Source: Cytobacillus oceanisediminis 2691 | GTDB taxonomy: Bacteria > Bacillota > Bacilli > Bacillales > Cytobacillaceae | Reading direction: 5' to 3' | Assembly (NCBI RefSeq): GCF_000294775.2 | Contig: NZ_CP015506.1 | Location: forward strand, 4,625,501-4,689,500 | DNA: 64,000 nt | Part shown: one piece after another, positions 1-9,055 of the stretch | How positions within the stretch are numbered: the first letter of the stretch is position 1 | How the letters are laid out: each line of letters begins with the position of its first letter | Made by a program: the position numbers and the translations under genes | The notes under the pieces: model-generated | Database searches by the model: none | What the model saw: the letters and a program-made list of their open reading frames with translations, nothing else | Told to the model about the DNA's origin: nothing

Positions 1-912
1 AGGAATGCCAGTGCTCTGTGCTTCAAGCATCACAATGCCAAATCCCTCAAAAAGTGAAGGAAAAAAGAAAATATCAAATGATTTCATTAGTCTTGGTATA
101 TCAGTCCGCACTCCCAAGAATTTGATATTCTCGCTTAGCCCCATCTTTTCTGCTTTCTCTTCAATCACTTTCCTTAGAGGTCCATCACCTATCAATATGG
201 CTATAAAACTAGGGTCTGTCTCCAGCAGTTTTTTTAAGACTTTTAATATAAAAATGTGATTCTTGGATTCTGAGAATCTGCCGACATGCCCTATTACTTT
301 AGCATCCTCCGGTAATTGTAATTCCTCTAGAACCTGAATTCGAGAACTATTATCGATATTGGTATACTCATTTACATTGATCCCATTTTTCAGGATTTGA
401 ACTACTGATACATTTTTCTCTCCAAATAAAAATTTGGCCGCTTCTTCACTGCAGCTGCAATATTTAGTAGCTGAAAACTTAATCATTGTTTGCAGGACTC
501 TCAAGACTAACATTGCTTTAAAGCTGTTATTTTTTGACCAGTTATTACTATGCGAATGGCAAATCCTTGTGCTTATTCCACATATCTTTGCTGCTAATGC
601 CGGAAACCCGCTTTGATAATCTGTGTGGGCGTGGATTGCAGCATAATTGTTTGCCGACATGACTTTAACCAAACTTTTCATATAATTGATTGGTCCAGCT
701 GTCCCCAGACTGGCGATCCGATATATTCTCCCGCCCATCAATTTAATTTCTTTGTCATAGTCTTCTTCCCCCTCGCTATGCGTAATAAAATCAAATTGAA
801 TTTCAGAACGGTCAGTCATTCGATAAATATTCATGATAAGGCTTTCTGCTCCCCCGCGACCCATTGAACTAACAATATGTAAAACTCTTACTGGATTTTT
901 TAACCTATGCAT
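1..912 (-). CDS. Glycosyltransferase family 4, EpsF-like (partial, runs off the window)
   Basis: I read this frame directly. It starts at ATG 912 with AGGAGG six bases upstream and continues open for 304 codons to the window edge, so the C-terminus is missing. The N-terminus (VRVLHIVSSMGRGGAESLI) is the GT-B first Rossmann strand with the GGAE loop. The middle has the nucleotide-sugar region GHVGRFSESKNH, then IGDGPLR and FPSLFEGFG, which are typical of GT4 retaining transferases. It is closely similar in layout to the 2951-4060 product, so the operon has two EpsF-like paralogues. It lies 20 bp after the EpsG-like polymerase gene in the same direction and presumably adds one sugar to the lipid-linked EPS repeat on the inner face of the membrane. 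Donor and acceptor cannot be read from sequence. Confidence 0.9.
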   Translation of the reverse strand, partial: MHRLKNPVRVLHIVSSMGRGGAESLIMNIYRMTDRSEIQFDFITHSEGEEDYDKEIKLMGGRIYRIASLGTAGPINYMKSLVKVMSANNYAAIHAHTDYQSGFPALAAKICGISTRICHSHSNNWSKNNSFKAMLVLRVLQTMIKFSATKYCSCSEEAAKFLFGEKNVSVVQILKNGINVNEYTNIDNSSRIQVLEELQLPEDAKVIGHVGRFSESKNHIFILKVLKKLLETDPSFIAILIGDGPLRKVIEEKAEKMGLSENIKFLGVRTDIPRLMKSFDIFFFPSLFEGFGIVMLEAQSTGIP

Positions 913-931
913 TTCATGCCTCCTTTCTCCT

Positions 932-2011
932 TTAAAGTAATTTATCAAGAAAATCACTTTTATATATAATGTTTAAACTGACAACATTTTCATAATAGAA
1001 ATATAAAAAATAACAAATTAATAAAGCATAATATACAAACCTCTGTTCTTTCTTACTAAAAAGTTTTACAATCCACGAAATGAGAATTAATTGATACAAA
1101 CTGAAATAGATTGAAAACCTGGCAAAAATCCAATTTTGTGTTGAAATAATCATAAAAACAAAACCGATTAAAGCCATATTTACTATATAATCTCCACTTG
1201 GGAATATTTCCCTAAGCTTATCTCTTCCCAGGTATGCTATCAAAAGAGGTACAGCATCTACTGCAACCCTTATGATATTGGCACCGCCTTCCTGAAAATT
1301 AGAATAATGGCCATATTGTGTTTCTTCTATTACTGAAAATAAAATGGATGAAAATTGATCAAAACCAATGACGATTACAATCGAAAAAAACAGGAGAATA
1401 TACGTGGCTTTGGACCAGGCTTTATATCTCACTAAAAAGTATATGGGTATTAGAACTAATGCACTTTGATGAAAAGTTGAAGCCAGCAGTACAATTAAAA
1501 AATACATAATCCAATTTCCATTAATTAAATACTTCGTACCTGTGAAAATTATCGCTGCAGCCAGCACTTGCCGTATTCCATTCATGGATATAAGAAATAA
1601 TCCGCCTGTAATATATACATAGGTGCTGAGTTCGAATAACCTCGAATACTTTGAGAGAACAGTAATAATAAGGACATTTGTAATAAATGCAGTTGTTAGA
1701 ATCATAATTTGTGGGTCACCGGTGTACATTTTCAAACACATCTGTAGTATTCCGAAACCGATATCCTTTTGGGAAGCTATATAGTCCCAAGTAAAATCAT
1801 TTATTTCATAAATATGTTTATAAAAATAAGTATCACCTATGTTTGATCTAAGACCTGAGACAACGATTAGTGAACACAAAACTCCAAAAAGCAAAGCTTT
1901 GTTTAGTTTTAATGGAGCAATGATTCCTGCTGCTAACACTGGTTTAGAGAAATATCTTGCTAAGAAAGAACAAATAAAAACGATAGAAAGATTGATCCAC
2001 AAAAAAGTCAT
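932..2011 (-). CDS. epsG: EpsG-like polysaccharide polymerase (Wzy type)
   Basis: About 359 aa with roughly ten hydrophobic segments and few long soluble loops. It carries the EpsG-family early motif around GLRSNIGDTYFYKHIYE, where the conserved R-x-x-x-G-D-T is thought to sit in the periplasmic-side active region. The family polymerises undecaprenyl-linked oligosaccharides outside the membrane. An upstream in-frame ATG (2047) has no ribosome site, while ATG 2011 has GGAGAGG about 10 bases upstream, so I use 2011. It follows the GT2 gene by 44 bp and belongs to the eps operon. The position after the EpsD/F-like transferases matches the B. subtilis eps order. Confidence 0.85.
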   Translation of the reverse strand: MTFLWINLSIVFICSFLARYFSKPVLAAGIIAPLKLNKALLFGVLCSLIVVSGLRSNIGDTYFYKHIYEINDFTWDYIASQKDIGFGILQMCLKMYTGDPQIMILTTAFITNVLIITVLSKYSRLFELSTYVYITGGLFLISMNGIRQVLAAAIIFTGTKYLINGNWIMYFLIVLLASTFHQSALVLIPIYFLVRYKAWSKATYILLFFSIVIVIGFDQFSSILFSVIEETQYGHYSNFQEGGANIIRVAVDAVPLLIAYLGRDKLREIFPSGDYIVNMALIGFVFMIISTQNWIFARFSIYFSLYQLILISWIVKLFSKKEQRFVYYALLICYFLYFYYENVVSLNIIYKSDFLDKLL

Positions 2012-2054
2012 TTCACTTATCCTCTCCAGAAAGATATACCCATTCATTAGTGTG

Positions 2055-2945
2055 TTAGGTTATAGCTTCTGTTTTTGATTTGATATAGAAATAAAGCAGC
2101 ATACCAAAAGGAATGGCTAAAAAAGTAAAGATTTTATTCGGAGCTTCAGCTATAAACCTCTTATTATTTATTAATAAGCTGCTGGACACATAATGAATGG
2201 CCTGCCTAAACTTGAACGAAAGACTGGCAAATGGGAGCTTCATTAACTCTTTCCGATAAAAGGCGAAACCTTTTGGATTTCTCCGATATTGGTTTAACAT
2301 ATTTAAAGATGAACCATCGGGAAGATATTCTACACAGCATAGTACTTCATTCATAAGCAGCATTTCATATTTTTTATCAAGCATATAATATTTGTAAGCC
2401 AGCCCTACATATTTTTCATTCTGGAAAATAGGGTAGGGGAATTGTTTTGTTAAAGCCGTACGGTACACCAGCTTTTTATCTCCTTTAACACCGTGCTTAT
2501 TATAAAGATCAAACAATGTAGAAGTCTTTATATGATCAGGCATTCTGGTGCCAATGACTTCAAAATCTGTATTTGTATCCAAGCCAATCATCCCGCTTAC
2601 TTTTTCACTTCCATATTGTTTCCAAAATGAATTAATCTTTTCAACAGCATCATCTGGCATATAATCATCAGAGTCTATGCAGACATTAAGTTCAGTATCA
2701 ATAAGCTCATAAGCAGTATTATGGGCTCCATGCATTCCCTGGTTTTCCTGCCAAACATATTTGATTTCAATTTCATTTTCCTTTATCCATCCATTTACTA
2801 ATTGCTGCGTATGATCTGTAGACCCATCATCAATAATAAGCCAGATAAAGTCCTTACTCGTTTGGCGGATTAGACTTTGATAGCATTTATCAAGGCAATA
2901 GGCACGGTTATAAGTAGGTGTAAATACAGTTAACTTTTTCTTCAT
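2055..2945 (-). CDS. Glycosyltransferase family 2 (GT-A fold)
   Basis: About 296 aa. The N-terminus TVFTPTYNRAYCLDKCYQSL, then IDDGSTD and the metal-binding DSDD motif (CIDSDDYM), define an inverting GT2 enzyme. A hydrophobic stretch near the C-terminus (FTFLAIPFGMLLYFYI) probably anchors it to the membrane. An in-frame GTG at 2954 exists, but ATG 2945 with GGGGTG upstream is the better start; the gene overlaps or touches the end of the previous GT4 gene. Its place in the operon corresponds to EpsE/EpsH-type transferases. I do not see the features needed to claim the EpsE flagellar-clutch function. Confidence 0.85.
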   Translation of the reverse strand: MKKKLTVFTPTYNRAYCLDKCYQSLIRQTSKDFIWLIIDDGSTDHTQQLVNGWIKENEIEIKYVWQENQGMHGAHNTAYELIDTELNVCIDSDDYMPDDAVEKINSFWKQYGSEKVSGMIGLDTNTDFEVIGTRMPDHIKTSTLFDLYNKHGVKGDKKLVYRTALTKQFPYPIFQNEKYVGLAYKYYMLDKKYEMLLMNEVLCCVEYLPDGSSLNMLNQYRRNPKGFAFYRKELMKLPFASLSFKFRQAIHYVSSSLLINNKRFIAEAPNKIFTFLAIPFGMLLYFYIKSKTEAIT

Positions 2946-2950
2946 TCTAT

Positions 2951-4060
2951 TCACCCCGCTACCGATAGATAAAAGGCTTCAATTTCAAGTGCAGTTGCGG
3001 TTATATCATATCCCTGAGTTTTAAAAGGCTCTCGGAAACTTCTTCTTGAAGTATCGGATAAAGCCATTCTGTCCAGCTTACCTGCCCATAGAGACTTGTC
3101 GCTTAAGGAAACGAATTCAACTAAGTTCATCCCCAGATCAACCTCTGGTGAAATCTGATCTGAAATAAGACAAGGTAATCCGGCACCTTGTGCTTCAATT
3201 AGCGAAACCGGCAAACCCTCATGTAAAGATGGAAAAACAAATAAATCCACCCCTTGAAGAATCCGGTTAATATCACTTCGTACTCCCAAAAACTTAACCT
3301 TATTATCTAGTTGTAAGTCTCTAACTTTATTTTCAATTTCTTTACGCAATGGCCCATCTCCAACCAGCAGCAAAACTGCATTTTCATTAACCTTGCAAAA
3401 ATCTGCAAATACATCAATAAGAAACGAATGGTTTTTTTGATAAGCAAACCTGCCAACATGACCTAAAACAAAATTATTTTGATTCAGCTTTAACTCTTCC
3501 CGTACCTGTTTCCTCATTTCAGAAGAATAAGAGAATTTATCAAATTCTATTCCATTTTTCAAAATCCTGGTAAGTCCGGATTTCTTATTGAATAACCATT
3601 TAGCAGCATAATTAGAACATGCAAAAAAACTTGTTGAGTTCGGAATAATGAGTTTCCCTGCCATCCATTTATAGGTCCTTGCAGGCAATCCTCCCTCACT
3701 TTGTGTATTGTGGCTATGAGAAATTCGAATAGGTATTCCTGCTTTCTTTGCTGATCTTAAGACGATTCCGCTCATCTTGTCCATATGTGAATGAACAATC
3801 TTATAATTTTGATGTCCAGAGAAGAATTGATCCAATTCCTGGATATATTTAAAATGTCCGACTTCCGATACATAAGAAATTCTATGAATCGTCCCGCCCA
3901 TTTTTATGATTTCATCATCAAAGACACCTGGTTTACATGTCAGGAAATCAAATTGTACCTTGGAACGGTCGATATTGCGGTATAAATTCATAATCAGGGT
4001 CTCAGCACCGCCCCGATTCATATTTACCACAACATGTAATACCCTTAATGGACTGCCCAC
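2951..4060 (-). CDS. epsF: Glycosyltransferase family 4, EpsF-like
   Basis: 369 aa, GTG start at 4060 with GGGGGA nine bases upstream; it overlaps the end of the upstream GT4 gene by 16 bp, so translation is probably coupled. The N-terminus LRVLHVVVNMNRGGAETLIM, the loop GHVGRFAYQKNH, LVGDGPLR and FPSLHEGLPVSLIEAQ are classic GT4 elements; the E-x7-E-like acidic pair near EGLPVSLIEAQ contacts the sugar nucleotide. Closely resembles the gene at 1-912, suggesting an in-operon duplication. The likely role is adding a sugar in EPS repeat assembly at the cytoplasmic membrane face. Confidence 0.9.
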   Translation of the reverse strand: MGSPLRVLHVVVNMNRGGAETLIMNLYRNIDRSKVQFDFLTCKPGVFDDEIIKMGGTIHRISYVSEVGHFKYIQELDQFFSGHQNYKIVHSHMDKMSGIVLRSAKKAGIPIRISHSHNTQSEGGLPARTYKWMAGKLIIPNSTSFFACSNYAAKWLFNKKSGLTRILKNGIEFDKFSYSSEMRKQVREELKLNQNNFVLGHVGRFAYQKNHSFLIDVFADFCKVNENAVLLLVGDGPLRKEIENKVRDLQLDNKVKFLGVRSDINRILQGVDLFVFPSLHEGLPVSLIEAQGAGLPCLISDQISPEVDLGMNLVEFVSLSDKSLWAGKLDRMALSDTSRRSFREPFKTQGYDITATALEIEAFYLSVAG

Positions 4061-5196
4061 TGAACGTCCCCCATCTCATCCATGAGTTTTGCATACAATA
4101 CTTTTTGTTCATTTAGAGTTTTATTCAAACTGTATTTTTCTAAAATAATTTTTCGGCTTTGTAAGCCTAACTGCTTCCTTAGGTTATTGCTATTGGCAAG
4201 GGTCATAATTCTACCTGCCAGCTCTATATCACTTCTGCCAACTAGCCACCCATTTTTGTCATTTTGCACTAATTCTCTATGTCCTCTGTTATCGACAGCC
4301 ACAATAGGCAAGCCGCAAGCCATCGCTTCCATTATGTTAACGGGAAGTCCTTCACGCAAACTTGAAGCAACAGCCAAATCACTCATTTTTAATAGCTGTT
4401 CCACATCTTTCCTATAACCTAAGAAGTGAACCATATCTTCTACTCCAAGTTTCTTCGCAAGCTGTCTGCAGTCTTCCAATAAAACCCCTTCACCCGCTAA
4501 AAGCAGTTTAGCACTGGGAACTTGTTCTTTTATTAATCCCATTGCCTTAATGAGCAACTGCTGATTCTTATTTCGATTAAATTCAGCCGCATAAAACAGC
4601 AAAAAAACATCATGACCATAATGATGCTCTGCTCTTAAGACAGATTTGTGAAATCCTTCTATTCGGGAGAATCTTTCTGTATCCACTCCAACACCATGAA
4701 CATGCTCTATCTGTTTTGCCTTAAATCCATGTTTTACAGCAAGTTGATAATCCTCTTTATTAATCGTAATAAGACAATCAGTCACATGTGACAGCGACCT
4801 TTCAATAGGATAATAGATTAGCCAACTTAATAGAGGTGCACCTTTGCAAAAATGGAATCCATGTGCCGTATAAATGACCTTTGTACCGCGCATTCTTGTT
4901 GATCTGGCAGCCAGCCTGGCAAGAACCCCCCCCATCGGGGTATGGCAATGGATAATTTTATACTGGTTTTCATCCATAATTGCCTTTAATTGCTTATATG
5001 CTCCAATATTTTTCTTATTGAAAGGAGACCTTTGAATAGATAAATTGTATTTTTTATCAGTATAAGGAAGTTCTAATTTCCCCGCAGCTGCGACATGCAC
5101 CTCCCAGCCTTGTTCCTTGAACCATTTTAGATAAGGCAAGTGAAAAGCACTAAAGTGGTAATCAACCGTTGCACAAAATAACACTCGTTTTCTCAT
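4045..5196 (-). CDS. epsD: Glycosyltransferase family 4, EpsD-like
   Basis: About 383 aa. The N-terminus RKRVLFCATVDYHFSAFHLPYL is typical of EpsD-like enzymes; further on are the donor-binding region AAEFNRNKNQQLL, LLLAGEGVLLEDC, and SSLREGLPVNIMEAMACGLP. ATG 5196 with AGGTG upstream is preferred over a GTG at 5202. It begins 11 bp after galU and overlaps the next gene by 16 bp. In B. subtilis the epsD product follows EpsC directly; here galU has been placed between them. Assignment to the family is firm, the sugar transferred is not known. Confidence 0.88.
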   Translation of the reverse strand: MRKRVLFCATVDYHFSAFHLPYLKWFKEQGWEVHVAAAGKLELPYTDKKYNLSIQRSPFNKKNIGAYKQLKAIMDENQYKIIHCHTPMGGVLARLAARSTRMRGTKVIYTAHGFHFCKGAPLLSWLIYYPIERSLSHVTDCLITINKEDYQLAVKHGFKAKQIEHVHGVGVDTERFSRIEGFHKSVLRAEHHYGHDVFLLFYAAEFNRNKNQQLLIKAMGLIKEQVPSAKLLLAGEGVLLEDCRQLAKKLGVEDMVHFLGYRKDVEQLLKMSDLAVASSLREGLPVNIMEAMACGLPIVAVDNRGHRELVQNDKNGWLVGRSDIELAGRIMTLANSNNLRKQLGLQSRKIILEKYSLNKTLNEQKVLYAKLMDEMGDVQWAVH

Positions 5197-5206
5197 AAGC
5201 ACCTGC

Positions 5207-6088
5207 CTATTTGATTAATTGTCTATCAAGAACAGATGATAGATAATCTAATAGATCTTTTCTTAACTCTCCACGCTTCAAGGCAAATTCAATGGTGGTT
5301 TGGATAAAGCCCATTTTTTCACCCACATCATATCTGACACCTTCAAAATCATACGCGTAAACCGCTTCATGAACATTTAAACCGGCAATGGCATCTGTTA
5401 ATTGGATCTCTCCGCCTGCCCCAGGTTTTTGCTCACTTAAAATTTCGAAAATTCTTGGGTTTAGAATATATCTTCCCATAATTGCCAGGTTTGAAGGGGC
5501 TTCTTCCTGCCTTGGCTTTTCCACCAGGTTATTAACACTGTAGAAGCGATTCCCAATTTCGTTTCCATCCACAATGCCATATCTGGACACTTCTTCATTT
5601 GCAATCGTCTGGACTCCAAGAATCGATGCATTATATCTTTCGTATTGCTCAATCATTTGCTTAAGACATGGCTTTTCCGCTTGCACGATATCATCACCTA
5701 ACAAAACGGCAAAAGGCTCATTTCCAATGAATTTGCGTGCACACCAAATGGCATGGCCCAAACCTTTTGGCTCCTTTTGGCGTATGTAGTGGATATCGGC
5801 CATCTGTGATGACTTCTGCACTTCATTCAATAACTCTAGTTTTCCCTTTTCCAGAAGGTTTTGCTCTAGTTCAAAGGAATGATCAAAGTGATCTTCAATG
5901 GCCCTTTTTCCTTTTCCGGTTACAATGATAATATCTTCAATTCCTGCTTCAATGGCTTCCTCTATTATGTATTGAATCGTTGGCTTATCAACGATTGGCA
6001 GCATTTCCTTTGGCATGGCTTTCGTAGCAGGCAAGAATCTCGTTCCTAAACCTGCTGCAGGTATTATAGCTTTTCTTACTTTCTTCAT
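5207..6088 (-). CDS. galU: UTP--glucose-1-phosphate uridylyltransferase
   Basis: 293 aa, the usual length for GalU/GtaB. The N-terminal nucleotide-binding loop [20 protein letters not shown] and VDKPTIQYI are diagnostic; LLGDDIVQ holds the metal-binding Asp and [10 protein letters not shown] the sugar contact. It makes UDP-glucose from UTP and glucose-1-phosphate. Bacillus strains normally carry gtaB elsewhere for teichoic acid and glycolipid glucosylation, so this copy is probably dedicated to the EPS: it sits between the EpsC-like and EpsD-like genes with short spacers (16 and 10 bp) and has a good AGGTG ribosome site. Confidence 0.95.
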   Translation of the reverse strand: MKKVRKAIIPAAGLGTRFLPATKAMPKEMLPIVDKPTIQYIIEEAIEAGIEDIIIVTGKGKRAIEDHFDHSFELEQNLLEKGKLELLNEVQKSSQMADIHYIRQKEPKGLGHAIWCARKFIGNEPFAVLLGDDIVQAEKPCLKQMIEQYERYNASILGVQTIANEEVSRYGIVDGNEIGNRFYSVNNLVEKPRQEEAPSNLAIMGRYILNPRIFEILSEQKPGAGGEIQLTDAIAGLNVHEAVYAYDFEGVRYDVGEKMGFIQTTIEFALKRGELRKDLLDYLSSVLDRQLIK

Positions 6089-6104
6089 ATATAATTCACC
6101 TTTC

Positions 6105-7934
6105 TTAACTTGAGATTGATATAACCGGCTCAGGCATTGCTGCTTTGTTGTTTGCCAGATTAATAAGTGTTTCTCTTAAAGCCCCCTTATCAAGGGTATG
6201 ATAGGTTTGTATGATTTCATCTATATCCTCAAGATAAAGATTTGCCGTTTTTCCAATATAAATGTTTGGATATATTTGCTGATCATGTACTTCCTCGGCT
6301 TTAAGCAATTCCTCGAAAAGCTTTTCTCCAGGCCTTATGCCAGTAAACTTTATCCCTATTTCTTCTATAGAATGACCCGATAATTTGATTAAGTTTCTTG
6401 CGAGATCTACTATTTTTACTGGATCTCCCATATCCAGCACAAATATTTCCCCTCCCTTAGCTAAAGCACCTGCTTGTATGACTAATCTTGACGCCTCAGG
6501 AATGGTCATAAAATAGCGAACCATATCAGGATGTGTAACAGTTACTGGTCCACCTTTTTCGATTTGCTTTTTAAATAAGGGAATGACACTGCCTCGTGAT
6601 CCCAGGACATTGCCAAAACGGACAGCAACAAATTTTGTCGCACTGGTTTGATCCATATTTTGAACTACCATTTCAGCCAGCCGCTTCGAAGCTCCCATAA
6701 CACTTGTTGGATTAACAGCTTTATCCGTAGAGACCATGACAAAGGTTTTCACTCCATGCCAGCTGGCCGCTTCAGCGACATTTCTAGTGCCAATAATATT
6801 GTTCTTAACCGCTTCTTCAGGATTTCTCTCCATAAGAGGCACATGCTTGTGGGCGGCAGCATGATATACCACATCAGGCTGGTACGTACTCATTACATAC
6901 ATCATTTTTTTTGCGTCCTGCAAATCGGCTATTTCCGTCAAGAACTCGATTGGCAGATGGCTGAATCTCTCTTTTAACTCAAGCTCAATGGAATAGATGC
7001 TATTTTCGCCATGCCCCAATAGCACAAGCCTTTGCGGTTTAAATTGTGCTATTTGACGGCAGATTTCAGATCCTATAGAGCCACCAGCCCCTGTCACCAA
7101 AACTGTTTTGCCCGTTACATAGTCAGATATAGATTCTATATCCAAATCAACAGGACTCCTTCCCAAAAGGTCTTCAACCTTAACATCCCTGAAAGCACTG
7201 ACAGATATTTTTCCTGTCACCAGATCCTCCAGCATCGGCAGGATCTGGGTTTTGGCTTTCGTTTTAGCACATTCCTGAAAAATCAAACTTAACTCTTTTC
7301 TGCTTAGTGATGGAATGGCGATGATGATGTTTTCAATACCCAATTTCTCCACTGTATCAGGTATTTTCGTTATATCGCCGACAACAGGTAACCCTAGAAT
7401 ATGCAATTGATCCTTTCTGCGGTCATCATCAATAAAAGCAATTGGATGCAATTCAGCTTCATTATTTTTCAATAACTGCCTCGCAACCATTGTGCCGGCT
7501 GAACCTGCACCTATTATTAGGGTCCTTTTCTTATTACTATTTTTGATTAAGTAATTATCGCGATAAATTCGCCAGCAAAATCTTGACCCTCCAATAAGAA
7601 GCATTTGCAGCAGCCAGGTTACAGCCAGAAGCCTATAGTAGATTTCCTGCAGCAATAGTTGCTGGATCAAGGCTGCTGTCAGGATTGATAAGCTAACAAC
7701 TTTAAAAATGATGATTAATTCACCGATACTGGCATACTCCCATGCTTTATGATAGATTTTAAATTTAAATGAAAATAAATGATGACTTAATATAATGCCG
7801 ATGGAGCTAATTAAAACAGGTAAGGTAATCACATAAATGCTGGCATCTACTAAAAACCGTCCCAAGAAAATGGCAGATAGAACAATAAGAGAATCAGCCA
7901 AAATAAAGAGTGACAGCCTTTGTCGATACGACAT
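6105..7934 (-). CDS. epsC: EpsC/PglF-type UDP-sugar 4,6-dehydratase
   Basis: 609 aa, full length. Four N-terminal transmembrane helices (about residues 8-115), a first Rossmann-like CoA-binding-type domain ([15 protein letters not shown]), then the catalytic SDR domain with NAD loop [27 protein letters not shown], and the active-site region [18 protein letters not shown]. The family inverts or dehydrates UDP-GlcNAc as the first step to UDP-di-N-acetylbacillosamine. RBS AAAGGAGGG lies eight bases before ATG. It is the first gene after the EAR-type RNA and terminator at 8131-8305, so its expression presumably depends on read-through of that terminator. Confidence 0.93.
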   Translation of the reverse strand: MSYRQRLSLFILADSLIVLSAIFLGRFLVDASIYVITLPVLISSIGIILSHHLFSFKFKIYHKAWEYASIGELIIIFKVVSLSILTAALIQQLLLQEIYYRLLAVTWLLQMLLIGGSRFCWRIYRDNYLIKNSNKKRTLIIGAGSAGTMVARQLLKNNEAELHPIAFIDDDRRKDQLHILGLPVVGDITKIPDTVEKLGIENIIIAIPSLSRKELSLIFQECAKTKAKTQILPMLEDLVTGKISVSAFRDVKVEDLLGRSPVDLDIESISDYVTGKTVLVTGAGGSIGSEICRQIAQFKPQRLVLLGHGENSIYSIELELKERFSHLPIEFLTEIADLQDAKKMMYVMSTYQPDVVYHAAAHKHVPLMERNPEEAVKNNIIGTRNVAEAASWHGVKTFVMVSTDKAVNPTSVMGASKRLAEMVVQNMDQTSATKFVAVRFGNVLGSRGSVIPLFKKQIEKGGPVTVTHPDMVRYFMTIPEASRLVIQAGALAKGGEIFVLDMGDPVKIVDLARNLIKLSGHSIEEIGIKFTGIRPGEKLFEELLKAEEVHDQQIYPNIYIGKTANLYLEDIDEIIQTYHTLDKGALRETLINLANNKAAMPEPVISISS

Positions 7935-7967
7935 ATTTTCCCTCCTTTACATCATTTTCGATTGCAT

Positions 7968-8099
7968 TTATTCAAGCGTTATATTTCTTCGCTGATAGCG
8001 TATAACCAGCTTCCTGATCTCTTCCAACTGTTCTCTAATTACATCTTGTTTTATGTATCTGATAGCCTCCTTAGTTGACTTTGGAAATTTATCAATCAC
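7968..8099 (-). CDS. Possible 43-aa small ORF or gene remnant between EAR/terminator and epsC
   Basis: Reading the gap between the terminator and epsC gives a GTG-initiated 43-codon frame, VIDKFPKSTKEAIRYIKQDV..., rich in charged residues and predicted helical (REQLEEIRKLVIRYQRR). The frame is open further upstream (LLFIKGDAGIK) without a Met. AAAGGAG occurs 14 bases before the GTG, which is far, so it may be a fragment of a lost gene rather than an expressed peptide. I recognise no family. Confidence 0.25.
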   Translation of the reverse strand: MIDKFPKSTKEAIRYIKQDVIREQLEEIRKLVIRYQRRNITLE

Positions 8100-8130
8100 T
8101 TTAATTCCTGCATCTCCTTTGATAAATAAT

Positions 8131-8179
8131 AAAAATCTTCATAATAGGGTTTAGACCAAACCTTATTATGAAGATTTTT
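8131..8179 (-). terminator. Strong intrinsic terminator between epsB and epsC
   Basis: On the minus strand a near-perfect stem of about 20 bp (AAATCTTCATAATA paired with TATTATGAAGATTT, loop around GGTCT) is followed by TTTTTATTATTT. It lies inside the eps operon, immediately downstream of the EAR-like RNA, so it would block epsC and downstream genes unless transcription is antiterminated. Confidence 0.75.
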
Positions 8180-8186
8180 ATTAATA

Positions 8187-8305
8187 ATGGGGGCATTCAA
8201 CCCCTCCTCACATCACACTCTTGACGACTGGCGTCTAAGGTCTCTCAACCCACAGCATGACCGAGTGCCTCCATAGATAACGGCAAGGAGACATCACCAC
8301 ATCAA
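8187..8305 (-). ncRNA. EAR-like (eps-associated RNA) processive antitermination element
   Basis: The 330-bp gap between the EpsB-like and EpsC-like genes is GC-richer than its surroundings and has several short helices on the minus strand: GGGGTTGAATGCCCC, GACGCCAGTCGTC, GGTCATGCTGTGGG with GAGAGACC, and GGAGGCACTC pairing with GAGTGTGATGT. In B. subtilis and relatives the EAR element (Rfam epsC motif) occupies precisely this site between epsB and epsC and lets RNA polymerase pass terminators farther down the operon. Position plus structure make this the likely identity; the boundaries are approximate and a covariance-model hit would be needed to fix them. Confidence 0.7.
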
Positions 8306-8383
8306 AGAACGATTTATTCTAAATAACGAACAAGCGCTTAAAAAAATATATGTCAGTTTCCAGCTGAACATACTACTTTTTTA

Positions 8384-9055
8384 CTAGTTTTTCTCATTTA
8401 AAATAACTCCTACAATACTTGATCTTGCATACTCTAAGACTTTTCTTGACTCGATAGCACTTTCCATTTTTGTTTTGTCCTTCCTAACAACTAGAACAAC
8501 ACCATTACTTAAATTGGCGAGGATTTTTGTATCAGTTACTTCAAGCACCGGAGGAGAGTCGATTAAAATGATATCATAAAGGGAGCTTACTTTTTGCAGC
8601 AGCTGTTTCATCATTTCGGATGCAAGTAATTCAGCAGGGTTAAAAGGGATTGTACCGCTTGTTAGAATATCAAGACTGCCAATTTCAGAAGATATAACGG
8701 TTTCTTCAAAACTAACCTTTCCTGTCAGAATATCTGTTAAACCGGTATTATTCGCTGTCTTAAAAATATGATGCACACTTGGGTTTCTTAAACTCCCATC
8801 AATAAGGAGAACCTTTTCTTTTTGCTGGGCCATTGAAACGGCAATGTTGGAAGCTGTCGTAGATTTCCCTTCCCATTTTCCTGGTGATGTTATCAGCAAA
8901 GTATTGCTTTTTCTCTCTCCGTTAATAAAATAGAGATTTGTTCGTATAGTCCGATATTGCTCAGAAATGATCGATTCAGGGTTCGTATAGGCAATCAAGT
9001 TCCGTTTCCTAACGGCAGATTCTGACTTTCTCTTATTTAAAACCAATCGTTTCAC
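8384..9055 (-). CDS. epsB: EpsB/CapB-type tyrosine autokinase
   Basis: 223 aa. This is a BY-kinase: Walker A SPGKWEGKSTTASNIA (Lys-Trp where most relatives have Pro-Gly), Walker A' VLLIDGSLRNP and Walker B IILIDSPP. It regulates polymer length through the EpsA-like partner. The C-terminus stops at VGVILNEKN and lacks the Tyr cluster that is autophosphorylated in many BY-kinases. The GTG at 9055 overlaps the epsA 3' end by 23 bp; a TTG at 9046 with AGAGGTG upstream is an alternative start. It precedes the EAR-like RNA. Confidence 0.88.
   Translation of the reverse strand: MKRLVLNKRKSESAVRKRNLIAYTNPESIISEQYRTIRTNLYFINGERKSNTLLITSPGKWEGKSTTASNIAVSMAQQKEKVLLIDGSLRNPSVHHIFKTANNTGLTDILTGKVSFEETVISSEIGSLDILTSGTIPFNPAELLASEMMKQLLQKVSSLYDIILIDSPPVLEVTDTKILANLSNGVVLVVRKDKTKMESAIESRKVLEYARSSIVGVILNEKN

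Noticed and set aside
8131..8179. Insertion-sequence end (long inverted repeat)
   Set aside because: It is a single hairpin with a T run on the coding strand and no transposase or target duplication; terminator fits better.
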